Part shown: positions 15,606 through 26,834 of the stretch, in pieces
Numbering within the stretch: the stretch's first letter is position 1
How the letters are laid out: every line of letters begins with the position of its first letter
From: JBBROS01 sp965260935
Lineage (GTDB): Bacteria > Pseudomonadota > Alphaproteobacteria > Acetobacterales > Acetobacteraceae
Direction of reading: 5' to 3'
NCBI GenBank assembly: GCA_965260935.1
Contig: OZ253374.1
Coordinates: 3,658,001 to 3,722,000, forward strand
Length of the DNA: 64,000 nucleotides
Made by a program: the position numbers and the translations under genes
The notes under the pieces: model-generated
Database searches by the model: none
Told to the model about the DNA's origin: nothing
Seen by the model: only the letters and a program-made list of their open reading frames with translations

Positions 15606-16769
15606 GGCCGAATCCGCCCCGAAGCCGGGCTGCCGGGCCGCCCCGCATGAATGGTCGCCGCCAAGATCGGCATGGAGCGACCCGATGCCGGGACCTCCGC
15701 CGCGCGCAACCGGCGCGCGCCTGCCGTCCAGCCATTCCCCGAACCGGAGCGCCGCCCGCCCCAAACCCGTCCGCGCCCCGGCGAACGCCGCCAGCGGCGT
15801 GCTCTCATTGGCGAACTTGAGCTTGTAAGCCTCGTCGCCGCAAAGAAAGTCAACCTGCCGGCGTCCGCTGTTGAACGCCCACATGATCAGCTCGGCCAGC
15901 ACGATCGTCCCCGGGGAAGCCCGGTCGAAGCGCGGGTCGAACGCCGTCAGGAACGCCGCCGCCCCGCCCTCGTCCACGATGCTGACCAGGCCCGCCGCAA
16001 CCTCGTCGCCGCAATGCAGGCTCAGCACCTGCAACGCCCCACGGTCCTGCAAATGCGCCATCAGCCCGCGCAGCACCCGCGCATCGTCGTCCAGCAGGGC
16101 GTTGCGCTGCCGGTTAACCGCGAGCCACTGCCGTTTCAGCGCGATCAGGCGCTCAACCGTCTCCGCCGTATCCCTGCCGTCGCCGATGCGCACCGACACG
16201 CCGCCGCCCTGCTCGAGGATGCGCCTCCCCCGCCGGTGGTTGTTGCGCGCCTTCTTCGGCAAGCCCCGGAACCATGCCTCCCCCGACAAGCCGCCGCTCC
16301 GGACCTGCAGCGTCCACTCCCCCCGGGCGCTCAGCCGCATCGCGCAGGGCAGGCCGCGCCCCCCCGCCGTCAAGCGCCAGGCGACGGCATCCGGGCGGAC
16401 ATGGCCGAGATAGCTGACATGGAACCCGCCCGCGTCCACCAGCGCCCGCCACGCGTGGTCCAGCGCAGCGCCCGGCCCGGCCACCGCGTCGCTGTAGTCG
16501 CTGCACTCCTTCGCCGCCCATTCCAGCACCGCGACCCCGCGATGCCGCCTGATGGCGCACGGGATAACCGCGGCCAGCTCGTCGCCCTGCCAGCACAAGC
16601 CGATCCGCAACCGCCGCGACGGCCTCGCCCCCTGCGCCGCCCACCACGCGCGCACCCAGCCATGGCTCTGGAAAATCCCCTGCCCCGTTTGCCGCCAAAG
16701 CGCGTCCCACGCCGGGCCAACGGCATCGAGCCGGTCCGCCGTGGTGACGATCTCCGCCGTGAGCGCCAT
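15603..16769 (-). CDS. CelD/BcsL-type GNAT acyltransferase
   Basis: 388 residues. Two GNAT-like halves of the Acetyltransf_6 type: an N-terminal WDALWRQ and FQSHGWVRAWW region, then the C-terminal core with RQWLAVNRQR, a long sheet around VLSLHCGDEVAAGLVSI, and VDFLCGDEAYKLKF. The last motif is the characteristic end of CelD/cellulose-biosynthesis acetyltransferases, which act on polysaccharide or lipid precursors. The basic KKARNNHRRGRR stretch is also typical. It starts 2 bases after the desaturase stop, so the two are one operon. The last 30 or so residues are glycine/alanine-rich and end inside a repeat element. Confidence 0.85.
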   Translation of the reverse strand: MALTAEIVTTADRLDAVGPAWDALWRQTGQGIFQSHGWVRAWWAAQGARPSRRLRIGLCWQGDELAAVIPCAIRRHRGVAVLEWAAKECSDYSDAVAGPGAALDHAWRALVDAGGFHVSYLGHVRPDAVAWRLTAGGRGLPCAMRLSARGEWTLQVRSGGLSGEAWFRGLPKKARNNHRRGRRILEQGGGVSVRIGDGRDTAETVERLIALKRQWLAVNRQRNALLDDDARVLRGLMAHLQDRGALQVLSLHCGDEVAAGLVSIVDEGGAAAFLTAFDPRFDRASPGTIVLAELIMWAFNSGRRQVDFLCGDEAYKLKFANESTPLAAFAGARTGLGRAALRFGEWLDGRRAPVARGGGPGIGSLHADLGGDHSCGAARQPGFGADSA

Positions 16770-16771
16770 GC

Positions 16772-17851
16772 TCAGCCGGCCGCGCGCCCGGCGCGGGCTT
16801 CCTTCTCCAGCCGAAGCCGCCGCGAACGGCCGCGCAGCCCCGGCAGGTGCCGTGCCATCCGCCGGACCGGAAGCAGGTACAACCCTCGCAGCGATTGATA
16901 CTGGTCCGCTTCCCGTTTCATCAGCCCGAACTTGAAGCTTTCATCCGGCTTCGGAACCGAGAGCGTGCCGAACATCCGGTCCCATACCGTCAGCATCAAG
17001 CCGAAGTTCCGGTCGTAGTGCACCGGGTTCACGCTGTGGTGCAGTTGATGGTAGTGCGGGCAAAGCACCACCTGGTTCAGCACCGAACCGAACGAGATCT
17101 TCAGGTGCGTGTGGCGGACGAAATCCATCATCAGGATGTTGCGCAGCACGTAGACGTTGATCCCGAGCACCGTCAGCTCGACCGGGTTGAAAACAAGGAA
17201 CAGCCACAGCCCGTAAACCGGCCCGGTCACCAATCCGTCCCACGCCTTGTTCATGATCTCGTCGAGCGGATGGATCCGGTCCTTGGTCGTGCCCACCATG
17301 ACCTCCGCCGAGTGGTGCACCTTGTGCAGCTCCCACAAGATCGGGAACCGGTGCTGCATCACGTGGTAAAGGTAATACGACAGGTCATACGCGACCAGCA
17401 TCGACGCCGTGAACGCCGCCAGCGCCCAGAAGCCCGGCTCGCTCGTCGGCGTCGCCACGCCGAACGCCGCCTGCAGCAAGGCATGGACGCCGTAGCCGAC
17501 CGACGCCGCAACCGTCACCCCGGCCGGCAAGGCGAGCGGCAGCATCACCAGCTTCCGCGTCACCCAGAACAGCAAATCCGCCCGGGCCGACGGATGCGTG
17601 ATAACCGGCGCCGGCAACGCGAACTCGATGACGCCCCGCAACGTTCGCGGGTGGTCCGATCGCAGGAACACCACAACCGCGGAAACGAGCACCGTCAACG
17701 CCAGCAACCCGGCAGCCACGGCCGACGGCCCCGTCAGCCGCTGCTCGACCGCTTGACCCAAAGCAGATATCGCCTGCACTGCCGCCGCGTCCCGAATTAG
17801 TTGTGTGAGGATTTGCCAATAAAGCAAAACCGCTCGCAGCACATAGGCCAT
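16772..17851 (-). CDS. Fatty acid hydroxylase / sterol desaturase family membrane enzyme
   Basis: 359 residues, several TM segments. The three histidine boxes of the di-iron family are intact: HVMQH (HX3H), HKVHH (HX2HH) and HYHQLHH. The first box sits in SYYLYHVMQHRFPILWELHKVHHS, the family core. It would hydroxylate or desaturate a membrane lipid. Partnered with a CelD-type acyltransferase inside an exopolysaccharide locus, it may act on a lipid carrier or a surface lipid; that is inference. ATG at 17851; transcribed divergently from the priming sugar transferase. Confidence 0.9.
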   Translation of the reverse strand: MAYVLRAVLLYWQILTQLIRDAAAVQAISALGQAVEQRLTGPSAVAAGLLALTVLVSAVVVFLRSDHPRTLRGVIEFALPAPVITHPSARADLLFWVTRKLVMLPLALPAGVTVAASVGYGVHALLQAAFGVATPTSEPGFWALAAFTASMLVAYDLSYYLYHVMQHRFPILWELHKVHHSAEVMVGTTKDRIHPLDEIMNKAWDGLVTGPVYGLWLFLVFNPVELTVLGINVYVLRNILMMDFVRHTHLKISFGSVLNQVVLCPHYHQLHHSVNPVHYDRNFGLMLTVWDRMFGTLSVPKPDESFKFGLMKREADQYQSLRGLYLLPVRRMARHLPGLRGRSRRLRLEKEARAGRAAG

Positions 17852-18159
17852 TGTATCCGGGTCAAACGATCTCTTGCCTGAACAGGGTTTATCGCCGCTT
17901 GTATGCCTGAGCGGGCAGCGGCAGCCAGCCGCCGCCGCAAGAAACCTAGCATAGCCTAAACCATAACAAATCCGGGCATAACTGAGACAATTTCAACCGT
18001 AAGTTGATCGTTGCCGTCCGTTCTACAATATCCGTTTACTTGTGTTCGCTTCTGTTGTATCTTTCCCGTAACGATCAGTGGCGATGAATCGCCCGCCGAG
18101 CAATCCAACTTCTCTAGAGAGAGAGCGAGCAACGCCATGTTTTCTCGTCGGCCAATGCC
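17852..18159. promoter_or_regulatory. Divergent promoter region, desaturase and sugar transferase
   Basis: 308 bases without a gene, AT-richer than its neighbours. Dyads: TGATCGTT at 18005-18012 with its complement AACGATCA at 18070-18077; GGCGAT-GA-ATCGCC at 18080-18093; and the palindrome TCTCTAGAGA at 18111-18120, about 40 bases before the sugar-transferase start. These are candidate operator elements; no clear -35/-10 pair was identified. Confidence 0.4.
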
Positions 18160-19587
18160 ATGGGCATGACGGCAGAAGCCAAGCTGGGCGCGTCCAGCCC
18201 CCAGGCGAGGCCGTTCCAGCGCTTGCCGCGCCCATCCGTCGCCATGCCAAGCATCAGCCGCGGCGTCCTTGACATTCTCGAAGGCGCCCAGATCGCCGTC
18301 ATCGGCCTCGTCGTCCTGCTGCTCACCCCCGAACGCCTCGCCAGCCCCGCCGCCGTCGCGCGCACCTTCGCCCTCGGCGTCGTCGTCGTCGCCCTTTCCA
18401 ACATGATCTTCCGCGCCTGGCACCCGGTCAGCGACGTGCTGACCCACCCGCCCGCCTCGCCCCGCCGCCGGGCCGTTTTCACGGCGCTTGCCATCGGCAT
18501 CGCTTTCGCCATCGTCGGCGCTTGCCGCGAGCTGGCCGGCGTCAGCGCGTCGCCCACCCCCCTCACCCTCTGGGCCGCGCTATCCGGCTTGACCGGCGCA
18601 GCCCTCCAGTTGGTCTCCAGGCCCCGCGCGGCCGTTGTCGTGGTCGGAAACGCCAGCTCAGCCGCGGCCCTCGCCCGGCAAATCGGCGCAGCCGCCTACG
18701 GCCACCCCGTCGCCGTCCTCGCAACCCTCGACCCGGCCAGCGACGACGGCCTCGCAGCCCTCCAGCAGATCGCCGCCAAGGACCAGGCCGACACGGTCGT
18801 CATCGCCGCCGACGCAAGCCACGAAACGCTCAACGCCGTTTGCCGCTGCATGGCCGACACCAGCGTCCGCGTCCGCCTCGCCTTGCGCAACGGCCCCGTG
18901 TGGGACTCGCCCTTCGTCCGCTTCTCCAATGGCCCGGCCGCCTCCCTGCCGCTGATCGACCTCCTGCCCCCGCCCCTGAGCGGCTGGCGTCGGGTCGCCA
19001 AGCGCGCGCTCGACGTCGCCGTCGTCCTCACCCTCATCCCCGTCTTCTTCCCGCTGTTCCTCATCGCCGCCGCCGCCATCCGCCTCAATTCGCCAGGCCC
19101 GGTCCTGTTCCGCCAATGGCGCTATGGCCGCAACGGCCGCCCGGTCCTGATCTACAAGTTCCGCACCATGCGCACCGACGCCGCCGACCGCACCGGCGTC
19201 GCGCGCACCCTCGCCCGCGATCCCCGCGTCACCCGCGTCGGCCGCGTCCTCCGCCGCCTGAGCATCGACGAGCTCCCCCAGCTTCTCAACGTCCTGCGCG
19301 GCGACATGTCCCTGGTCGGCCCCCGCCCCCACGTCACCCAGATGCAGGTCGAGGGCGTCAACTACGCCGACGCCGTCGAAACCTACCGCGTCCGCCACCG
19401 GATGCCCCCCGGCATCACCGGCTGGGCACAGGTCAACGGCTCCCGCGGCGAGGTCGACACCCTCGCCAAGGCCCAGCGCCGGGTCGAGCTCGACCTCTGG
19501 TACATCAACAACTGGTCGCCCCTGCTCGACATCTGGATCATCCTGCGCACGGCCATGGGCGGCTTCGCGACCCTCCGGGCGGATTAA
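18160..19587 (+). CDS. Undecaprenyl-phosphate sugar phosphotransferase (priming, WcaJ/GumD/AceA-like)
   Basis: 475 residues. N-terminal half has several TM helices and a CoA-binding-like Rossmann domain (AAVVVVGNASSAAALAR); the C-terminal 200 residues are the bacterial sugar transferase core: KRALDVAVVL TM helix, NSPGPVLFRQWRYGRNG, IYKFRTMRTDA, RRLSIDELPQLLNVL, GDMSLVGPRPH and PPGITGWAQVNG. It transfers a hexose-1-phosphate to undecaprenyl phosphate and so starts repeat-unit assembly. ATG at 18160; a second ATG two codons later is equivalent. No cluster partner is co-transcribed downstream because a convergent gene follows. Confidence 0.95.
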   Translation: MGMTAEAKLGASSPQARPFQRLPRPSVAMPSISRGVLDILEGAQIAVIGLVVLLLTPERLASPAAVARTFALGVVVVALSNMIFRAWHPVSDVLTHPPASPRRRAVFTALAIGIAFAIVGACRELAGVSASPTPLTLWAALSGLTGAALQLVSRPRAAVVVVGNASSAAALARQIGAAAYGHPVAVLATLDPASDDGLAALQQIAAKDQADTVVIAADASHETLNAVCRCMADTSVRVRLALRNGPVWDSPFVRFSNGPAASLPLIDLLPPPLSGWRRVAKRALDVAVVLTLIPVFFPLFLIAAAAIRLNSPGPVLFRQWRYGRNGRPVLIYKFRTMRTDAADRTGVARTLARDPRVTRVGRVLRRLSIDELPQLLNVLRGDMSLVGPRPHVTQMQVEGVNYADAVETYRVRHRMPPGITGWAQVNGSRGEVDTLAKAQRRVELDLWYINNWSPLLDIWIILRTAMGGFATLRAD

Positions 19588-19622
19588 AACAGCGGTTGCC
19601 CCGGCTGGAACAGCGAGGCGCG

Positions 19623-20399
19623 TCAGTTGCCACCCCGGATCATCCGCCCCGCCAGCCCAAGCGCCAACCGGACATGCATCCGCGCCAGCAGCCAATTGTC
19701 CCGCCAATACCGGAAATGCGACACCCCGCCCTTATCAACCGTTAAATACCGCACCGGCGTCCGCACCCGGCGGAACGGAACCCCCTGCCAAACCAGCCGC
19801 ACCACCGCCTCCGCGTCGAAATCATACCCCCGCATTCCCGGCGAGCGCGCCATCGCCGCCCGCAACGGCCCGATCGGATAAACCCGGAACCCGAACAAGC
19901 TGTCCCCCACCCCGGCCCAAAGCGTTTCCAAGTCCACCAGCCAGTTCGAAACCCGCCGCCCCCAAACCCGCAAGCGCGGCGCATCCGGCCCGAACACCGG
20001 CTCCCCAAGGATCATGGCGTCAGGCCGCGCGAGCGACGCCTGCATGAACCGGCCGATCCAATCCGCCGGATGCTGCCCATCGGCGTCCATCGTCAGCGCA
20101 TGGCTGAACCCGGCCGCCGCCGCCTCGTCGAGCGCCCGCCGCAGCGCCGCCCCCTTGCCCACGTTCCGCGCGAGCGCGAGCACTCGGACCCCGGCGTCCC
20201 CCCCCCATCTCTCCGCCACCGCCGCCGCCGACCCGTCCGTGCTCCCGTCGATCACTACCCACACCGGTCCCCACGCAGCCCGCGCCGCCGCAACCGTCTC
20301 GCACAACAGCCGCGCCCCGGTGTTGAAGCTCGGGATCACGACCAGATGCGTGGCCGAGCACGCCCCCCGCTCAGGGTCGGGCTGCCCAGGCGCCGTCAT
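19623..20399 (-). CDS. Glycosyltransferase family 2 (polyprenol-phosphate type)
   Basis: 258 residues. GT-A fold: VVIPSFNTGARL at the N-terminus, VVIDGSTDGS, RNVGKGAALRRAL and the DXD-type MDADGQHPADW. The profile is that of DPM1-like or polyprenol-phosphate-linked transferases without C-terminal TM helices. ATG at 20399 starts just before the first strand; a TTG 12 bases upstream is possible. Convergent with the priming transferase and divergent from the peptide ABC importer. Probably the last sugar-assembly gene of the locus. Confidence 0.88.
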   Translation of the reverse strand: MTAPGQPDPERGACSATHLVVIPSFNTGARLLCETVAAARAAWGPVWVVIDGSTDGSAAAVAERWGGDAGVRVLALARNVGKGAALRRALDEAAAAGFSHALTMDADGQHPADWIGRFMQASLARPDAMILGEPVFGPDAPRLRVWGRRVSNWLVDLETLWAGVGDSLFGFRVYPIGPLRAAMARSPGMRGYDFDAEAVVRLVWQGVPFRRVRTPVRYLTVDKGGVSHFRYWRDNWLLARMHVRLALGLAGRMIRGGN

Positions 20400-20491
20400 T
20401 CCGCAACCCAATCAAGGCCGCTCCGGATATATCCAGCGCGCACGGGAATGCACTACCCTGGCGCGGAAACCGACACGGCGAAGGATGCAAC

Positions 20492-22165
20492 ATGCGCCAG
20501 ACACTCACCGCAACCCTCGCAACAGCCGCCCTCGGGCTCGCCATAACCGCCTCCCCTTTCGCCGCCCGCGCCCAAACCGCCGACCCCCACCGCGGCGGCA
20601 CCATGCGCATCGTTTCCAACGCCTCCGAAGGCACCATCGACCCGCAGATCAACTACACCTCCCAGTTCTGGCAAGTCTTCTTCAACGTCTACGACGGCCT
20701 CGTCACCTTCAGCAAAACCAGCGGCGAAGGGAGCAACAACGTCGTCGCCGACCTCGCCGAAGCGCTCCCCAAGCCCGAAAACGGCGGCAAGACCTACGTC
20801 TTCAAGCTCCGCCAGGGCATCAGCTTCTCCAACGGCGACCCCGTGACGACGGAGGACGTCGTCGCCTCCTTCCAGCGCCTGTTCAAGGTCAGCAACCCCA
20901 ACGCCGGCACCTGGTACAACGTCATCGTCGGCGCCGACGCCTGCCTGAAAACCCCCGCTGACTGCACCCTCGAAGGCGGCGTCGTCGCCGACGACCAGGC
21001 CCGCACCGTCACCATCCACCTCACCCAGCCCGACTCCGAGTTCATGTACAAGCTCGCCACCCCCTTCGCCGCCATCCTCCCCTCCAGCACCCCGGACCAG
21101 GACCTCGGCGCCAAGCCCGCCCCCGGCACCGGCCCCTACATGATCGCCAGCTACGACCCCAACCGCCAGATGAGGATCGTCCGCAACCCGCACTTCAAGC
21201 AATGGAGCGCCGAGGCCCAGCCCGACGGCTACGTCGACGCCATCGACTACGACTACGGCCTCGACGACGAAGCCGCCGTCACCGCTGTCGCCAACGGCCA
21301 GGCCGACTGGATGTTCGACGACATCCCCGCCGACCGCCTCGGCGAGGTCGGCTCCAAATACGCCAGCCAAGTCCACATCGAGCCGCTGTTCGCCATGTAC
21401 TACGTCGCGATGAACACCAACCTCCCCCCGTTCAACAACGTGAAGGTCCGCCAAGCGGTCAACTTCGCCGTCGACCGCCGCGCCGCCGTCAACTTCTACG
21501 GCGGCCCCCGCCTCGCCGCCCCCACCTGCCAGGTCCTCCCCCCCGGCTTCCCCGGCTACCAGTCCTTCTGCCAATACACCAAGGACCCCGGCAAATCCTG
21601 GTCCGCCCCCGACATGGCCCGTGCCAAGCAGCTCATGCAGCAATCCGGCGTCAAGCCCGGCGAGCAGGTCACCCTCGTCACCAACGACCGCGCCGTCAAC
21701 CGCGCCATTGGCGTCTACCTGCAAAGCGTGCTGAAGGCACTTGGCTTCGACGCCTCCGTCAAATCCCTCTCCCCCAACATCCAGTTCACCTACATCCAGA
21801 ACACCAATAACAAGGTGCAGATCAGCCTGACCGACTGGTATCAGGACTACCCGGCCCCGTCGGACTTCCTCTACGTCCTACTCGGCTGCGCCAACTTCCA
21901 CCCCGGCTCCGACTCCTCCATCAACATCGCCGGCTTCTGCGACCAGGCCACCGAGGCGCACATGCAGCAGGCGCTCAAGACCGCCGTCGCCGACCAGCCC
22001 GCCGCCAACGAGATGTGGGCCAAGATCGACAAGGAGGTGATGGAGCAGGCCCCCCTCGCCCCCCTCTTCACCCCCAAGCACCTCGACTTCGTTTCTAAGC
22101 GCCTCGGCAACTACACCTACAGCGACCAGCTCCACATGATCTTCTCCAAGGTCTGGGTGCAGTAG
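20492..22165 (+). CDS. Peptide-type ABC transporter substrate-binding protein
   Basis: 557 residues with a Sec signal peptide cleaved near ARAQTA (residues 1-28). SBP_bac_5 family: GGTMRIVSNASEGTIDPQ, the KLRQGISFSNGDPVTTEDV segment, and VRQAVNFAVDR are typical of DppA/OppA-like periplasmic receptors for peptides, nickel or glycosides. Three bases separate it from the first permease, and all five transporter parts follow in order. The ligand cannot be told from sequence. Confidence 0.93.
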   Translation: MRQTLTATLATAALGLAITASPFAARAQTADPHRGGTMRIVSNASEGTIDPQINYTSQFWQVFFNVYDGLVTFSKTSGEGSNNVVADLAEALPKPENGGKTYVFKLRQGISFSNGDPVTTEDVVASFQRLFKVSNPNAGTWYNVIVGADACLKTPADCTLEGGVVADDQARTVTIHLTQPDSEFMYKLATPFAAILPSSTPDQDLGAKPAPGTGPYMIASYDPNRQMRIVRNPHFKQWSAEAQPDGYVDAIDYDYGLDDEAAVTAVANGQADWMFDDIPADRLGEVGSKYASQVHIEPLFAMYYVAMNTNLPPFNNVKVRQAVNFAVDRRAAVNFYGGPRLAAPTCQVLPPGFPGYQSFCQYTKDPGKSWSAPDMARAKQLMQQSGVKPGEQVTLVTNDRAVNRAIGVYLQSVLKALGFDASVKSLSPNIQFTYIQNTNNKVQISLTDWYQDYPAPSDFLYVLLGCANFHPGSDSSINIAGFCDQATEAHMQQALKTAVADQPAANEMWAKIDKEVMEQAPLAPLFTPKHLDFVSKRLGNYTYSDQLHMIFSKVWVQ

Positions 22166-22167
22166 CC

Positions 22168-23210
22168 TTGTCGGCCACCGTCCTGCCGCCCGCGCAGGAC
22201 ACGCCCGTAAACGAAACCCCCGCGCCGCCAGCCCGAGGCCCCTGGGCCACGGCCCTGCGCAAGCTGGTCCAGGACCGGGCGGCAATGCTTTCCCTCGCCG
22301 TCCTCGTCCTGATCCTGCTCGCCTCCATCGCCGCCCCGCTCTACGCCCGCCACGTTTCCGGCACCGACCCCTTCACCTCCAACGTCAACGGCACGCTCAC
22401 GATCGACAACCAAACAGTCGAAGTCATGCAGCCCGACGAAGGCGGCCTCGGCCTCGGCGTCACCCCCATCGGCCCGACCTGGCGCGGCCCCTACCTCATC
22501 GGCGCCGACAGCCAGGGCCGCGACGTCATGGCCCGCCTGTTCTACGGCGGCCAGGCCTCGCTGCTGATCGCGGCCAGTTCCACCCTCATCTGCCTCGCCC
22601 TCGCCGCCCTCATCGGCACCGCCGCCGGGTTTTTCGGCGGCTGGGTCGACGCCGTGCTCTCCCGCCTGCTCGACATCCTCTGGGCCTTCCCGATCTACCT
22701 GCTCGCCATCTCCCTCTCCATCGTCCTCATCCGCGACGGCCTCCGCCTCGGCCCCGTCGTCATCCGCGCCGACAGCCTGCTGCTGCCCATCTTCATCATC
22801 GGCATCGTCTACGTCCCCTACGTCGCCCGCCCCGTCCGCGGCCTCGTGCTCTCGCTTTCCCGCAGCGAGTTCGTCCTCGCCGCCATCGGCCTCGGCGTCC
22901 CCAACGCCCGCATCCTCCTCCGCGACATCCTGCCCAACGTCGCTGCCACTCTCATCGTCTTCGCCCCGCTCATGATGGCGCTCGACATGCTGACCGAGAG
23001 CGCCCTTTCCTTCCTCTCCATCGGCGTCCAACCCCCCGCCGCGAGCTGGGGCGCCATCATCCAGGACGGCCAGGGCCTGATCTACACCCGCCCCTGGGTC
23101 GCCGTCGCCCCGGGCCTGGCCATCGTCGTCACCGTGCTCGCCCTCAACGTCCTGGGCGACGGCGTCCGCGACGCGCTCGATCCCCGCGCCAAGCTCAGGG
23201 AACGCGGCTG

Positions 23211-23211
<1 letters not shown>
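22168..23211 (+). CDS. Peptide-type ABC transporter permease (DppC-like)
   Basis: 347 residues, about six TM segments. The N-terminal OppC_N-like helix (AAMLSLAVLVLILLASIAAP) is followed by a periplasmic insert and GADSQGRDVMARLFYGGQAS, then the EAA-type loop around IGLGVPNARILLRDILPN. Starts with TTG two bases after the receptor stop. Its end overlaps the next permease by one base. In canonical dpp operons DppB precedes DppC; here the order is reversed. Confidence 0.92.
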
Positions 23212-24174
<963 letters not shown>

Positions 24175-24182
<8 letters not shown>

Positions 24183-25151
24183 GCCGCTCCTCTCGGTCCA
24201 GAACCTAAGCGTCGCCTTCCGCACCGCCCAAGGCCGCGCCCGCGTCGCCGAAGCCGTCAGCTTCGACGTCGCCCGCCAGGAGGTCGTCAGCATCGTCGGC
24301 GAATCCGGCTCCGGCAAGACCGTCACCTCGCTCGCCGTCATGGGCCTCATCACCGATCCCAACGCCGAGATCGGAGGCTCCATCGCCTACGCCGGGCGCG
24401 AGCTCCTGGGCCTCCCCCCCGCCGCCCTGCGCCGCGTCCGCGGCAAGGACATCGCCATGGTCTTCCAGGACCCGATGACCGCGCTCACCCCCGTCTACAC
24501 CGTCGGCTGGCAGATCGAGGAGCAGATCCGCGCCCACGGCGGCGTGTCCCGCCGCACCGCCCGCGCCCGCGCCGTCGAGCTCCTGGGCGAGATGGGCATC
24601 GCCGACCCCCGCGCCGCCGTCAACCGCTACCCGCACCAGCTTTCCGGCGGCATGAGGCAGCGCGTCATGATCGCCATGGCCCTCTCCTGCAACCCGGCCC
24701 TTCTCATCGCCGACGAGCCGACCACCGCGCTCGACGTCACCGTCCAGGCCCAGATTCTCCGCCTGCTCGAACGCCTGCGCGCCGATTTCGGCTCGTCGGT
24801 CATCCTCATCACCCACGACATGGGCGTGGTCGCCGAGGTCGCTGACCGCGCGGTGGTCATGTACGCCGGGCGCATCGTCGAGCGCGGCCCGACGCCCGAC
24901 CTGTTCCGCGCCCCCGGCCACCCCTACACCAAGGGCCTGCTCAACTCGATCCCGCCCATGCGCGGCCCCAAGCCGCACCGCCTCGCATCCATCCCCGGCA
25001 ACCCGCCCTCCCTCGCCGACCCGCAAGGCTGCTCCTTCCAGCCCCGCTGCCCGTCGCGCCACGCCCGTTGCGCCCAGCGCCCGCCCTTGTTCCGGCGCGG
25101 CGCGCAGGACATCGCCTGCTGGCTGGTCGACGAGCACGCCGCCGCCCCCGC

Positions 25152-25155
<4 letters not shown>
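24175..25155 (+). CDS. Peptide-type ABC transporter ATPase (DppD-like)
   Basis: 326 residues. Walker A GESGSGKT at 42-49, Q-loop FQDPMTAL, signature LSGGMRQR, Walker B LLIADEP and switch His in ITHDMG. The C-terminal oligopeptide-transporter extension with clustered cysteines (CSFQPRCPSRHARC) is present, which in this family can bind an Fe-S cluster. TGA overlaps the next ATPase start. Confidence 0.95.
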
Positions 25156-26153
<998 letters not shown>

Positions 26154-26177
<24 letters not shown>

Positions 26178-26834
26178 GATTCGCCGCTCCTCGTCCGTGG
26201 GCGGCGCAGACCGCCGCAACTCCTTACCCAGATCCACCCCCCTCCGCACCGCCGGACGCTCCTTCACCGCCTGCCGCCACCGCGACACGTTGGCAAACCC
26301 CTCCAGGGATTGCCCGAGCGGCTTGGCGATCAGCACCCAGGGCCACGCCGCCATGTCCGCCACCGAATACTCCCCCAGAATGAAATCCCGCCCTTCCAGC
26401 CGCCGCTCCAGCACCCCAAGGCACCGCTCGTATTCCCCGGCATACCGCCGCCTCGAATACGGGTGCTCCCCCTGCGCGTAGTTGACGTAATGGCTGAGCT
26501 GCCCCGCCATCGGCCCGAGGCCGCCCACCTGCCAGAACAGCCACTCAAGCGCCTCCGTCCGCCCCCGCCGGTCCACGGGCAGGAACCGCCCGCTCCGCTC
26601 CGCCAAGTGCAGCAGGATCGCCCCCGATTCGAACACCGATTGCGCCTCGCCTTCTGCGTGGTGGTCCACGATCGCCGGCATCCGGTTGTTCGGGCTGATC
26701 GCCAGGAACTCCGGCTTGAACTGGTCCCCCCGCCCGATGTTGACCGGGATCATGCGGTATTCGAGCCCGCACTCCTCCAGCATGATGGACACCTTCCACC
26801 CGTTCGGCGTCGGCCAGTAATAAAAGTCGATCAT
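26154..26834 (-). CDS. Glutathione S-transferase family, YfcG-like disulfide-bond oxidoreductase
   Basis: 226 residues. N-terminal thioredoxin-fold domain with YYWPTPNGWKVSIMLEE, PVNIGRGDQF and NNRMPAIVD, which closely match the YfcG/YghU subgroup; C-terminal all-helical domain with YSVADMAAWPW. In E. coli YfcG acts as a GSH-dependent disulfide reductase. The ATG overlaps the CoA-transferase stop (ATGA), so the two enzymes are co-translated. Tail-to-tail overlap of 24 bases with the ABC ATPase gene. Confidence 0.92.
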
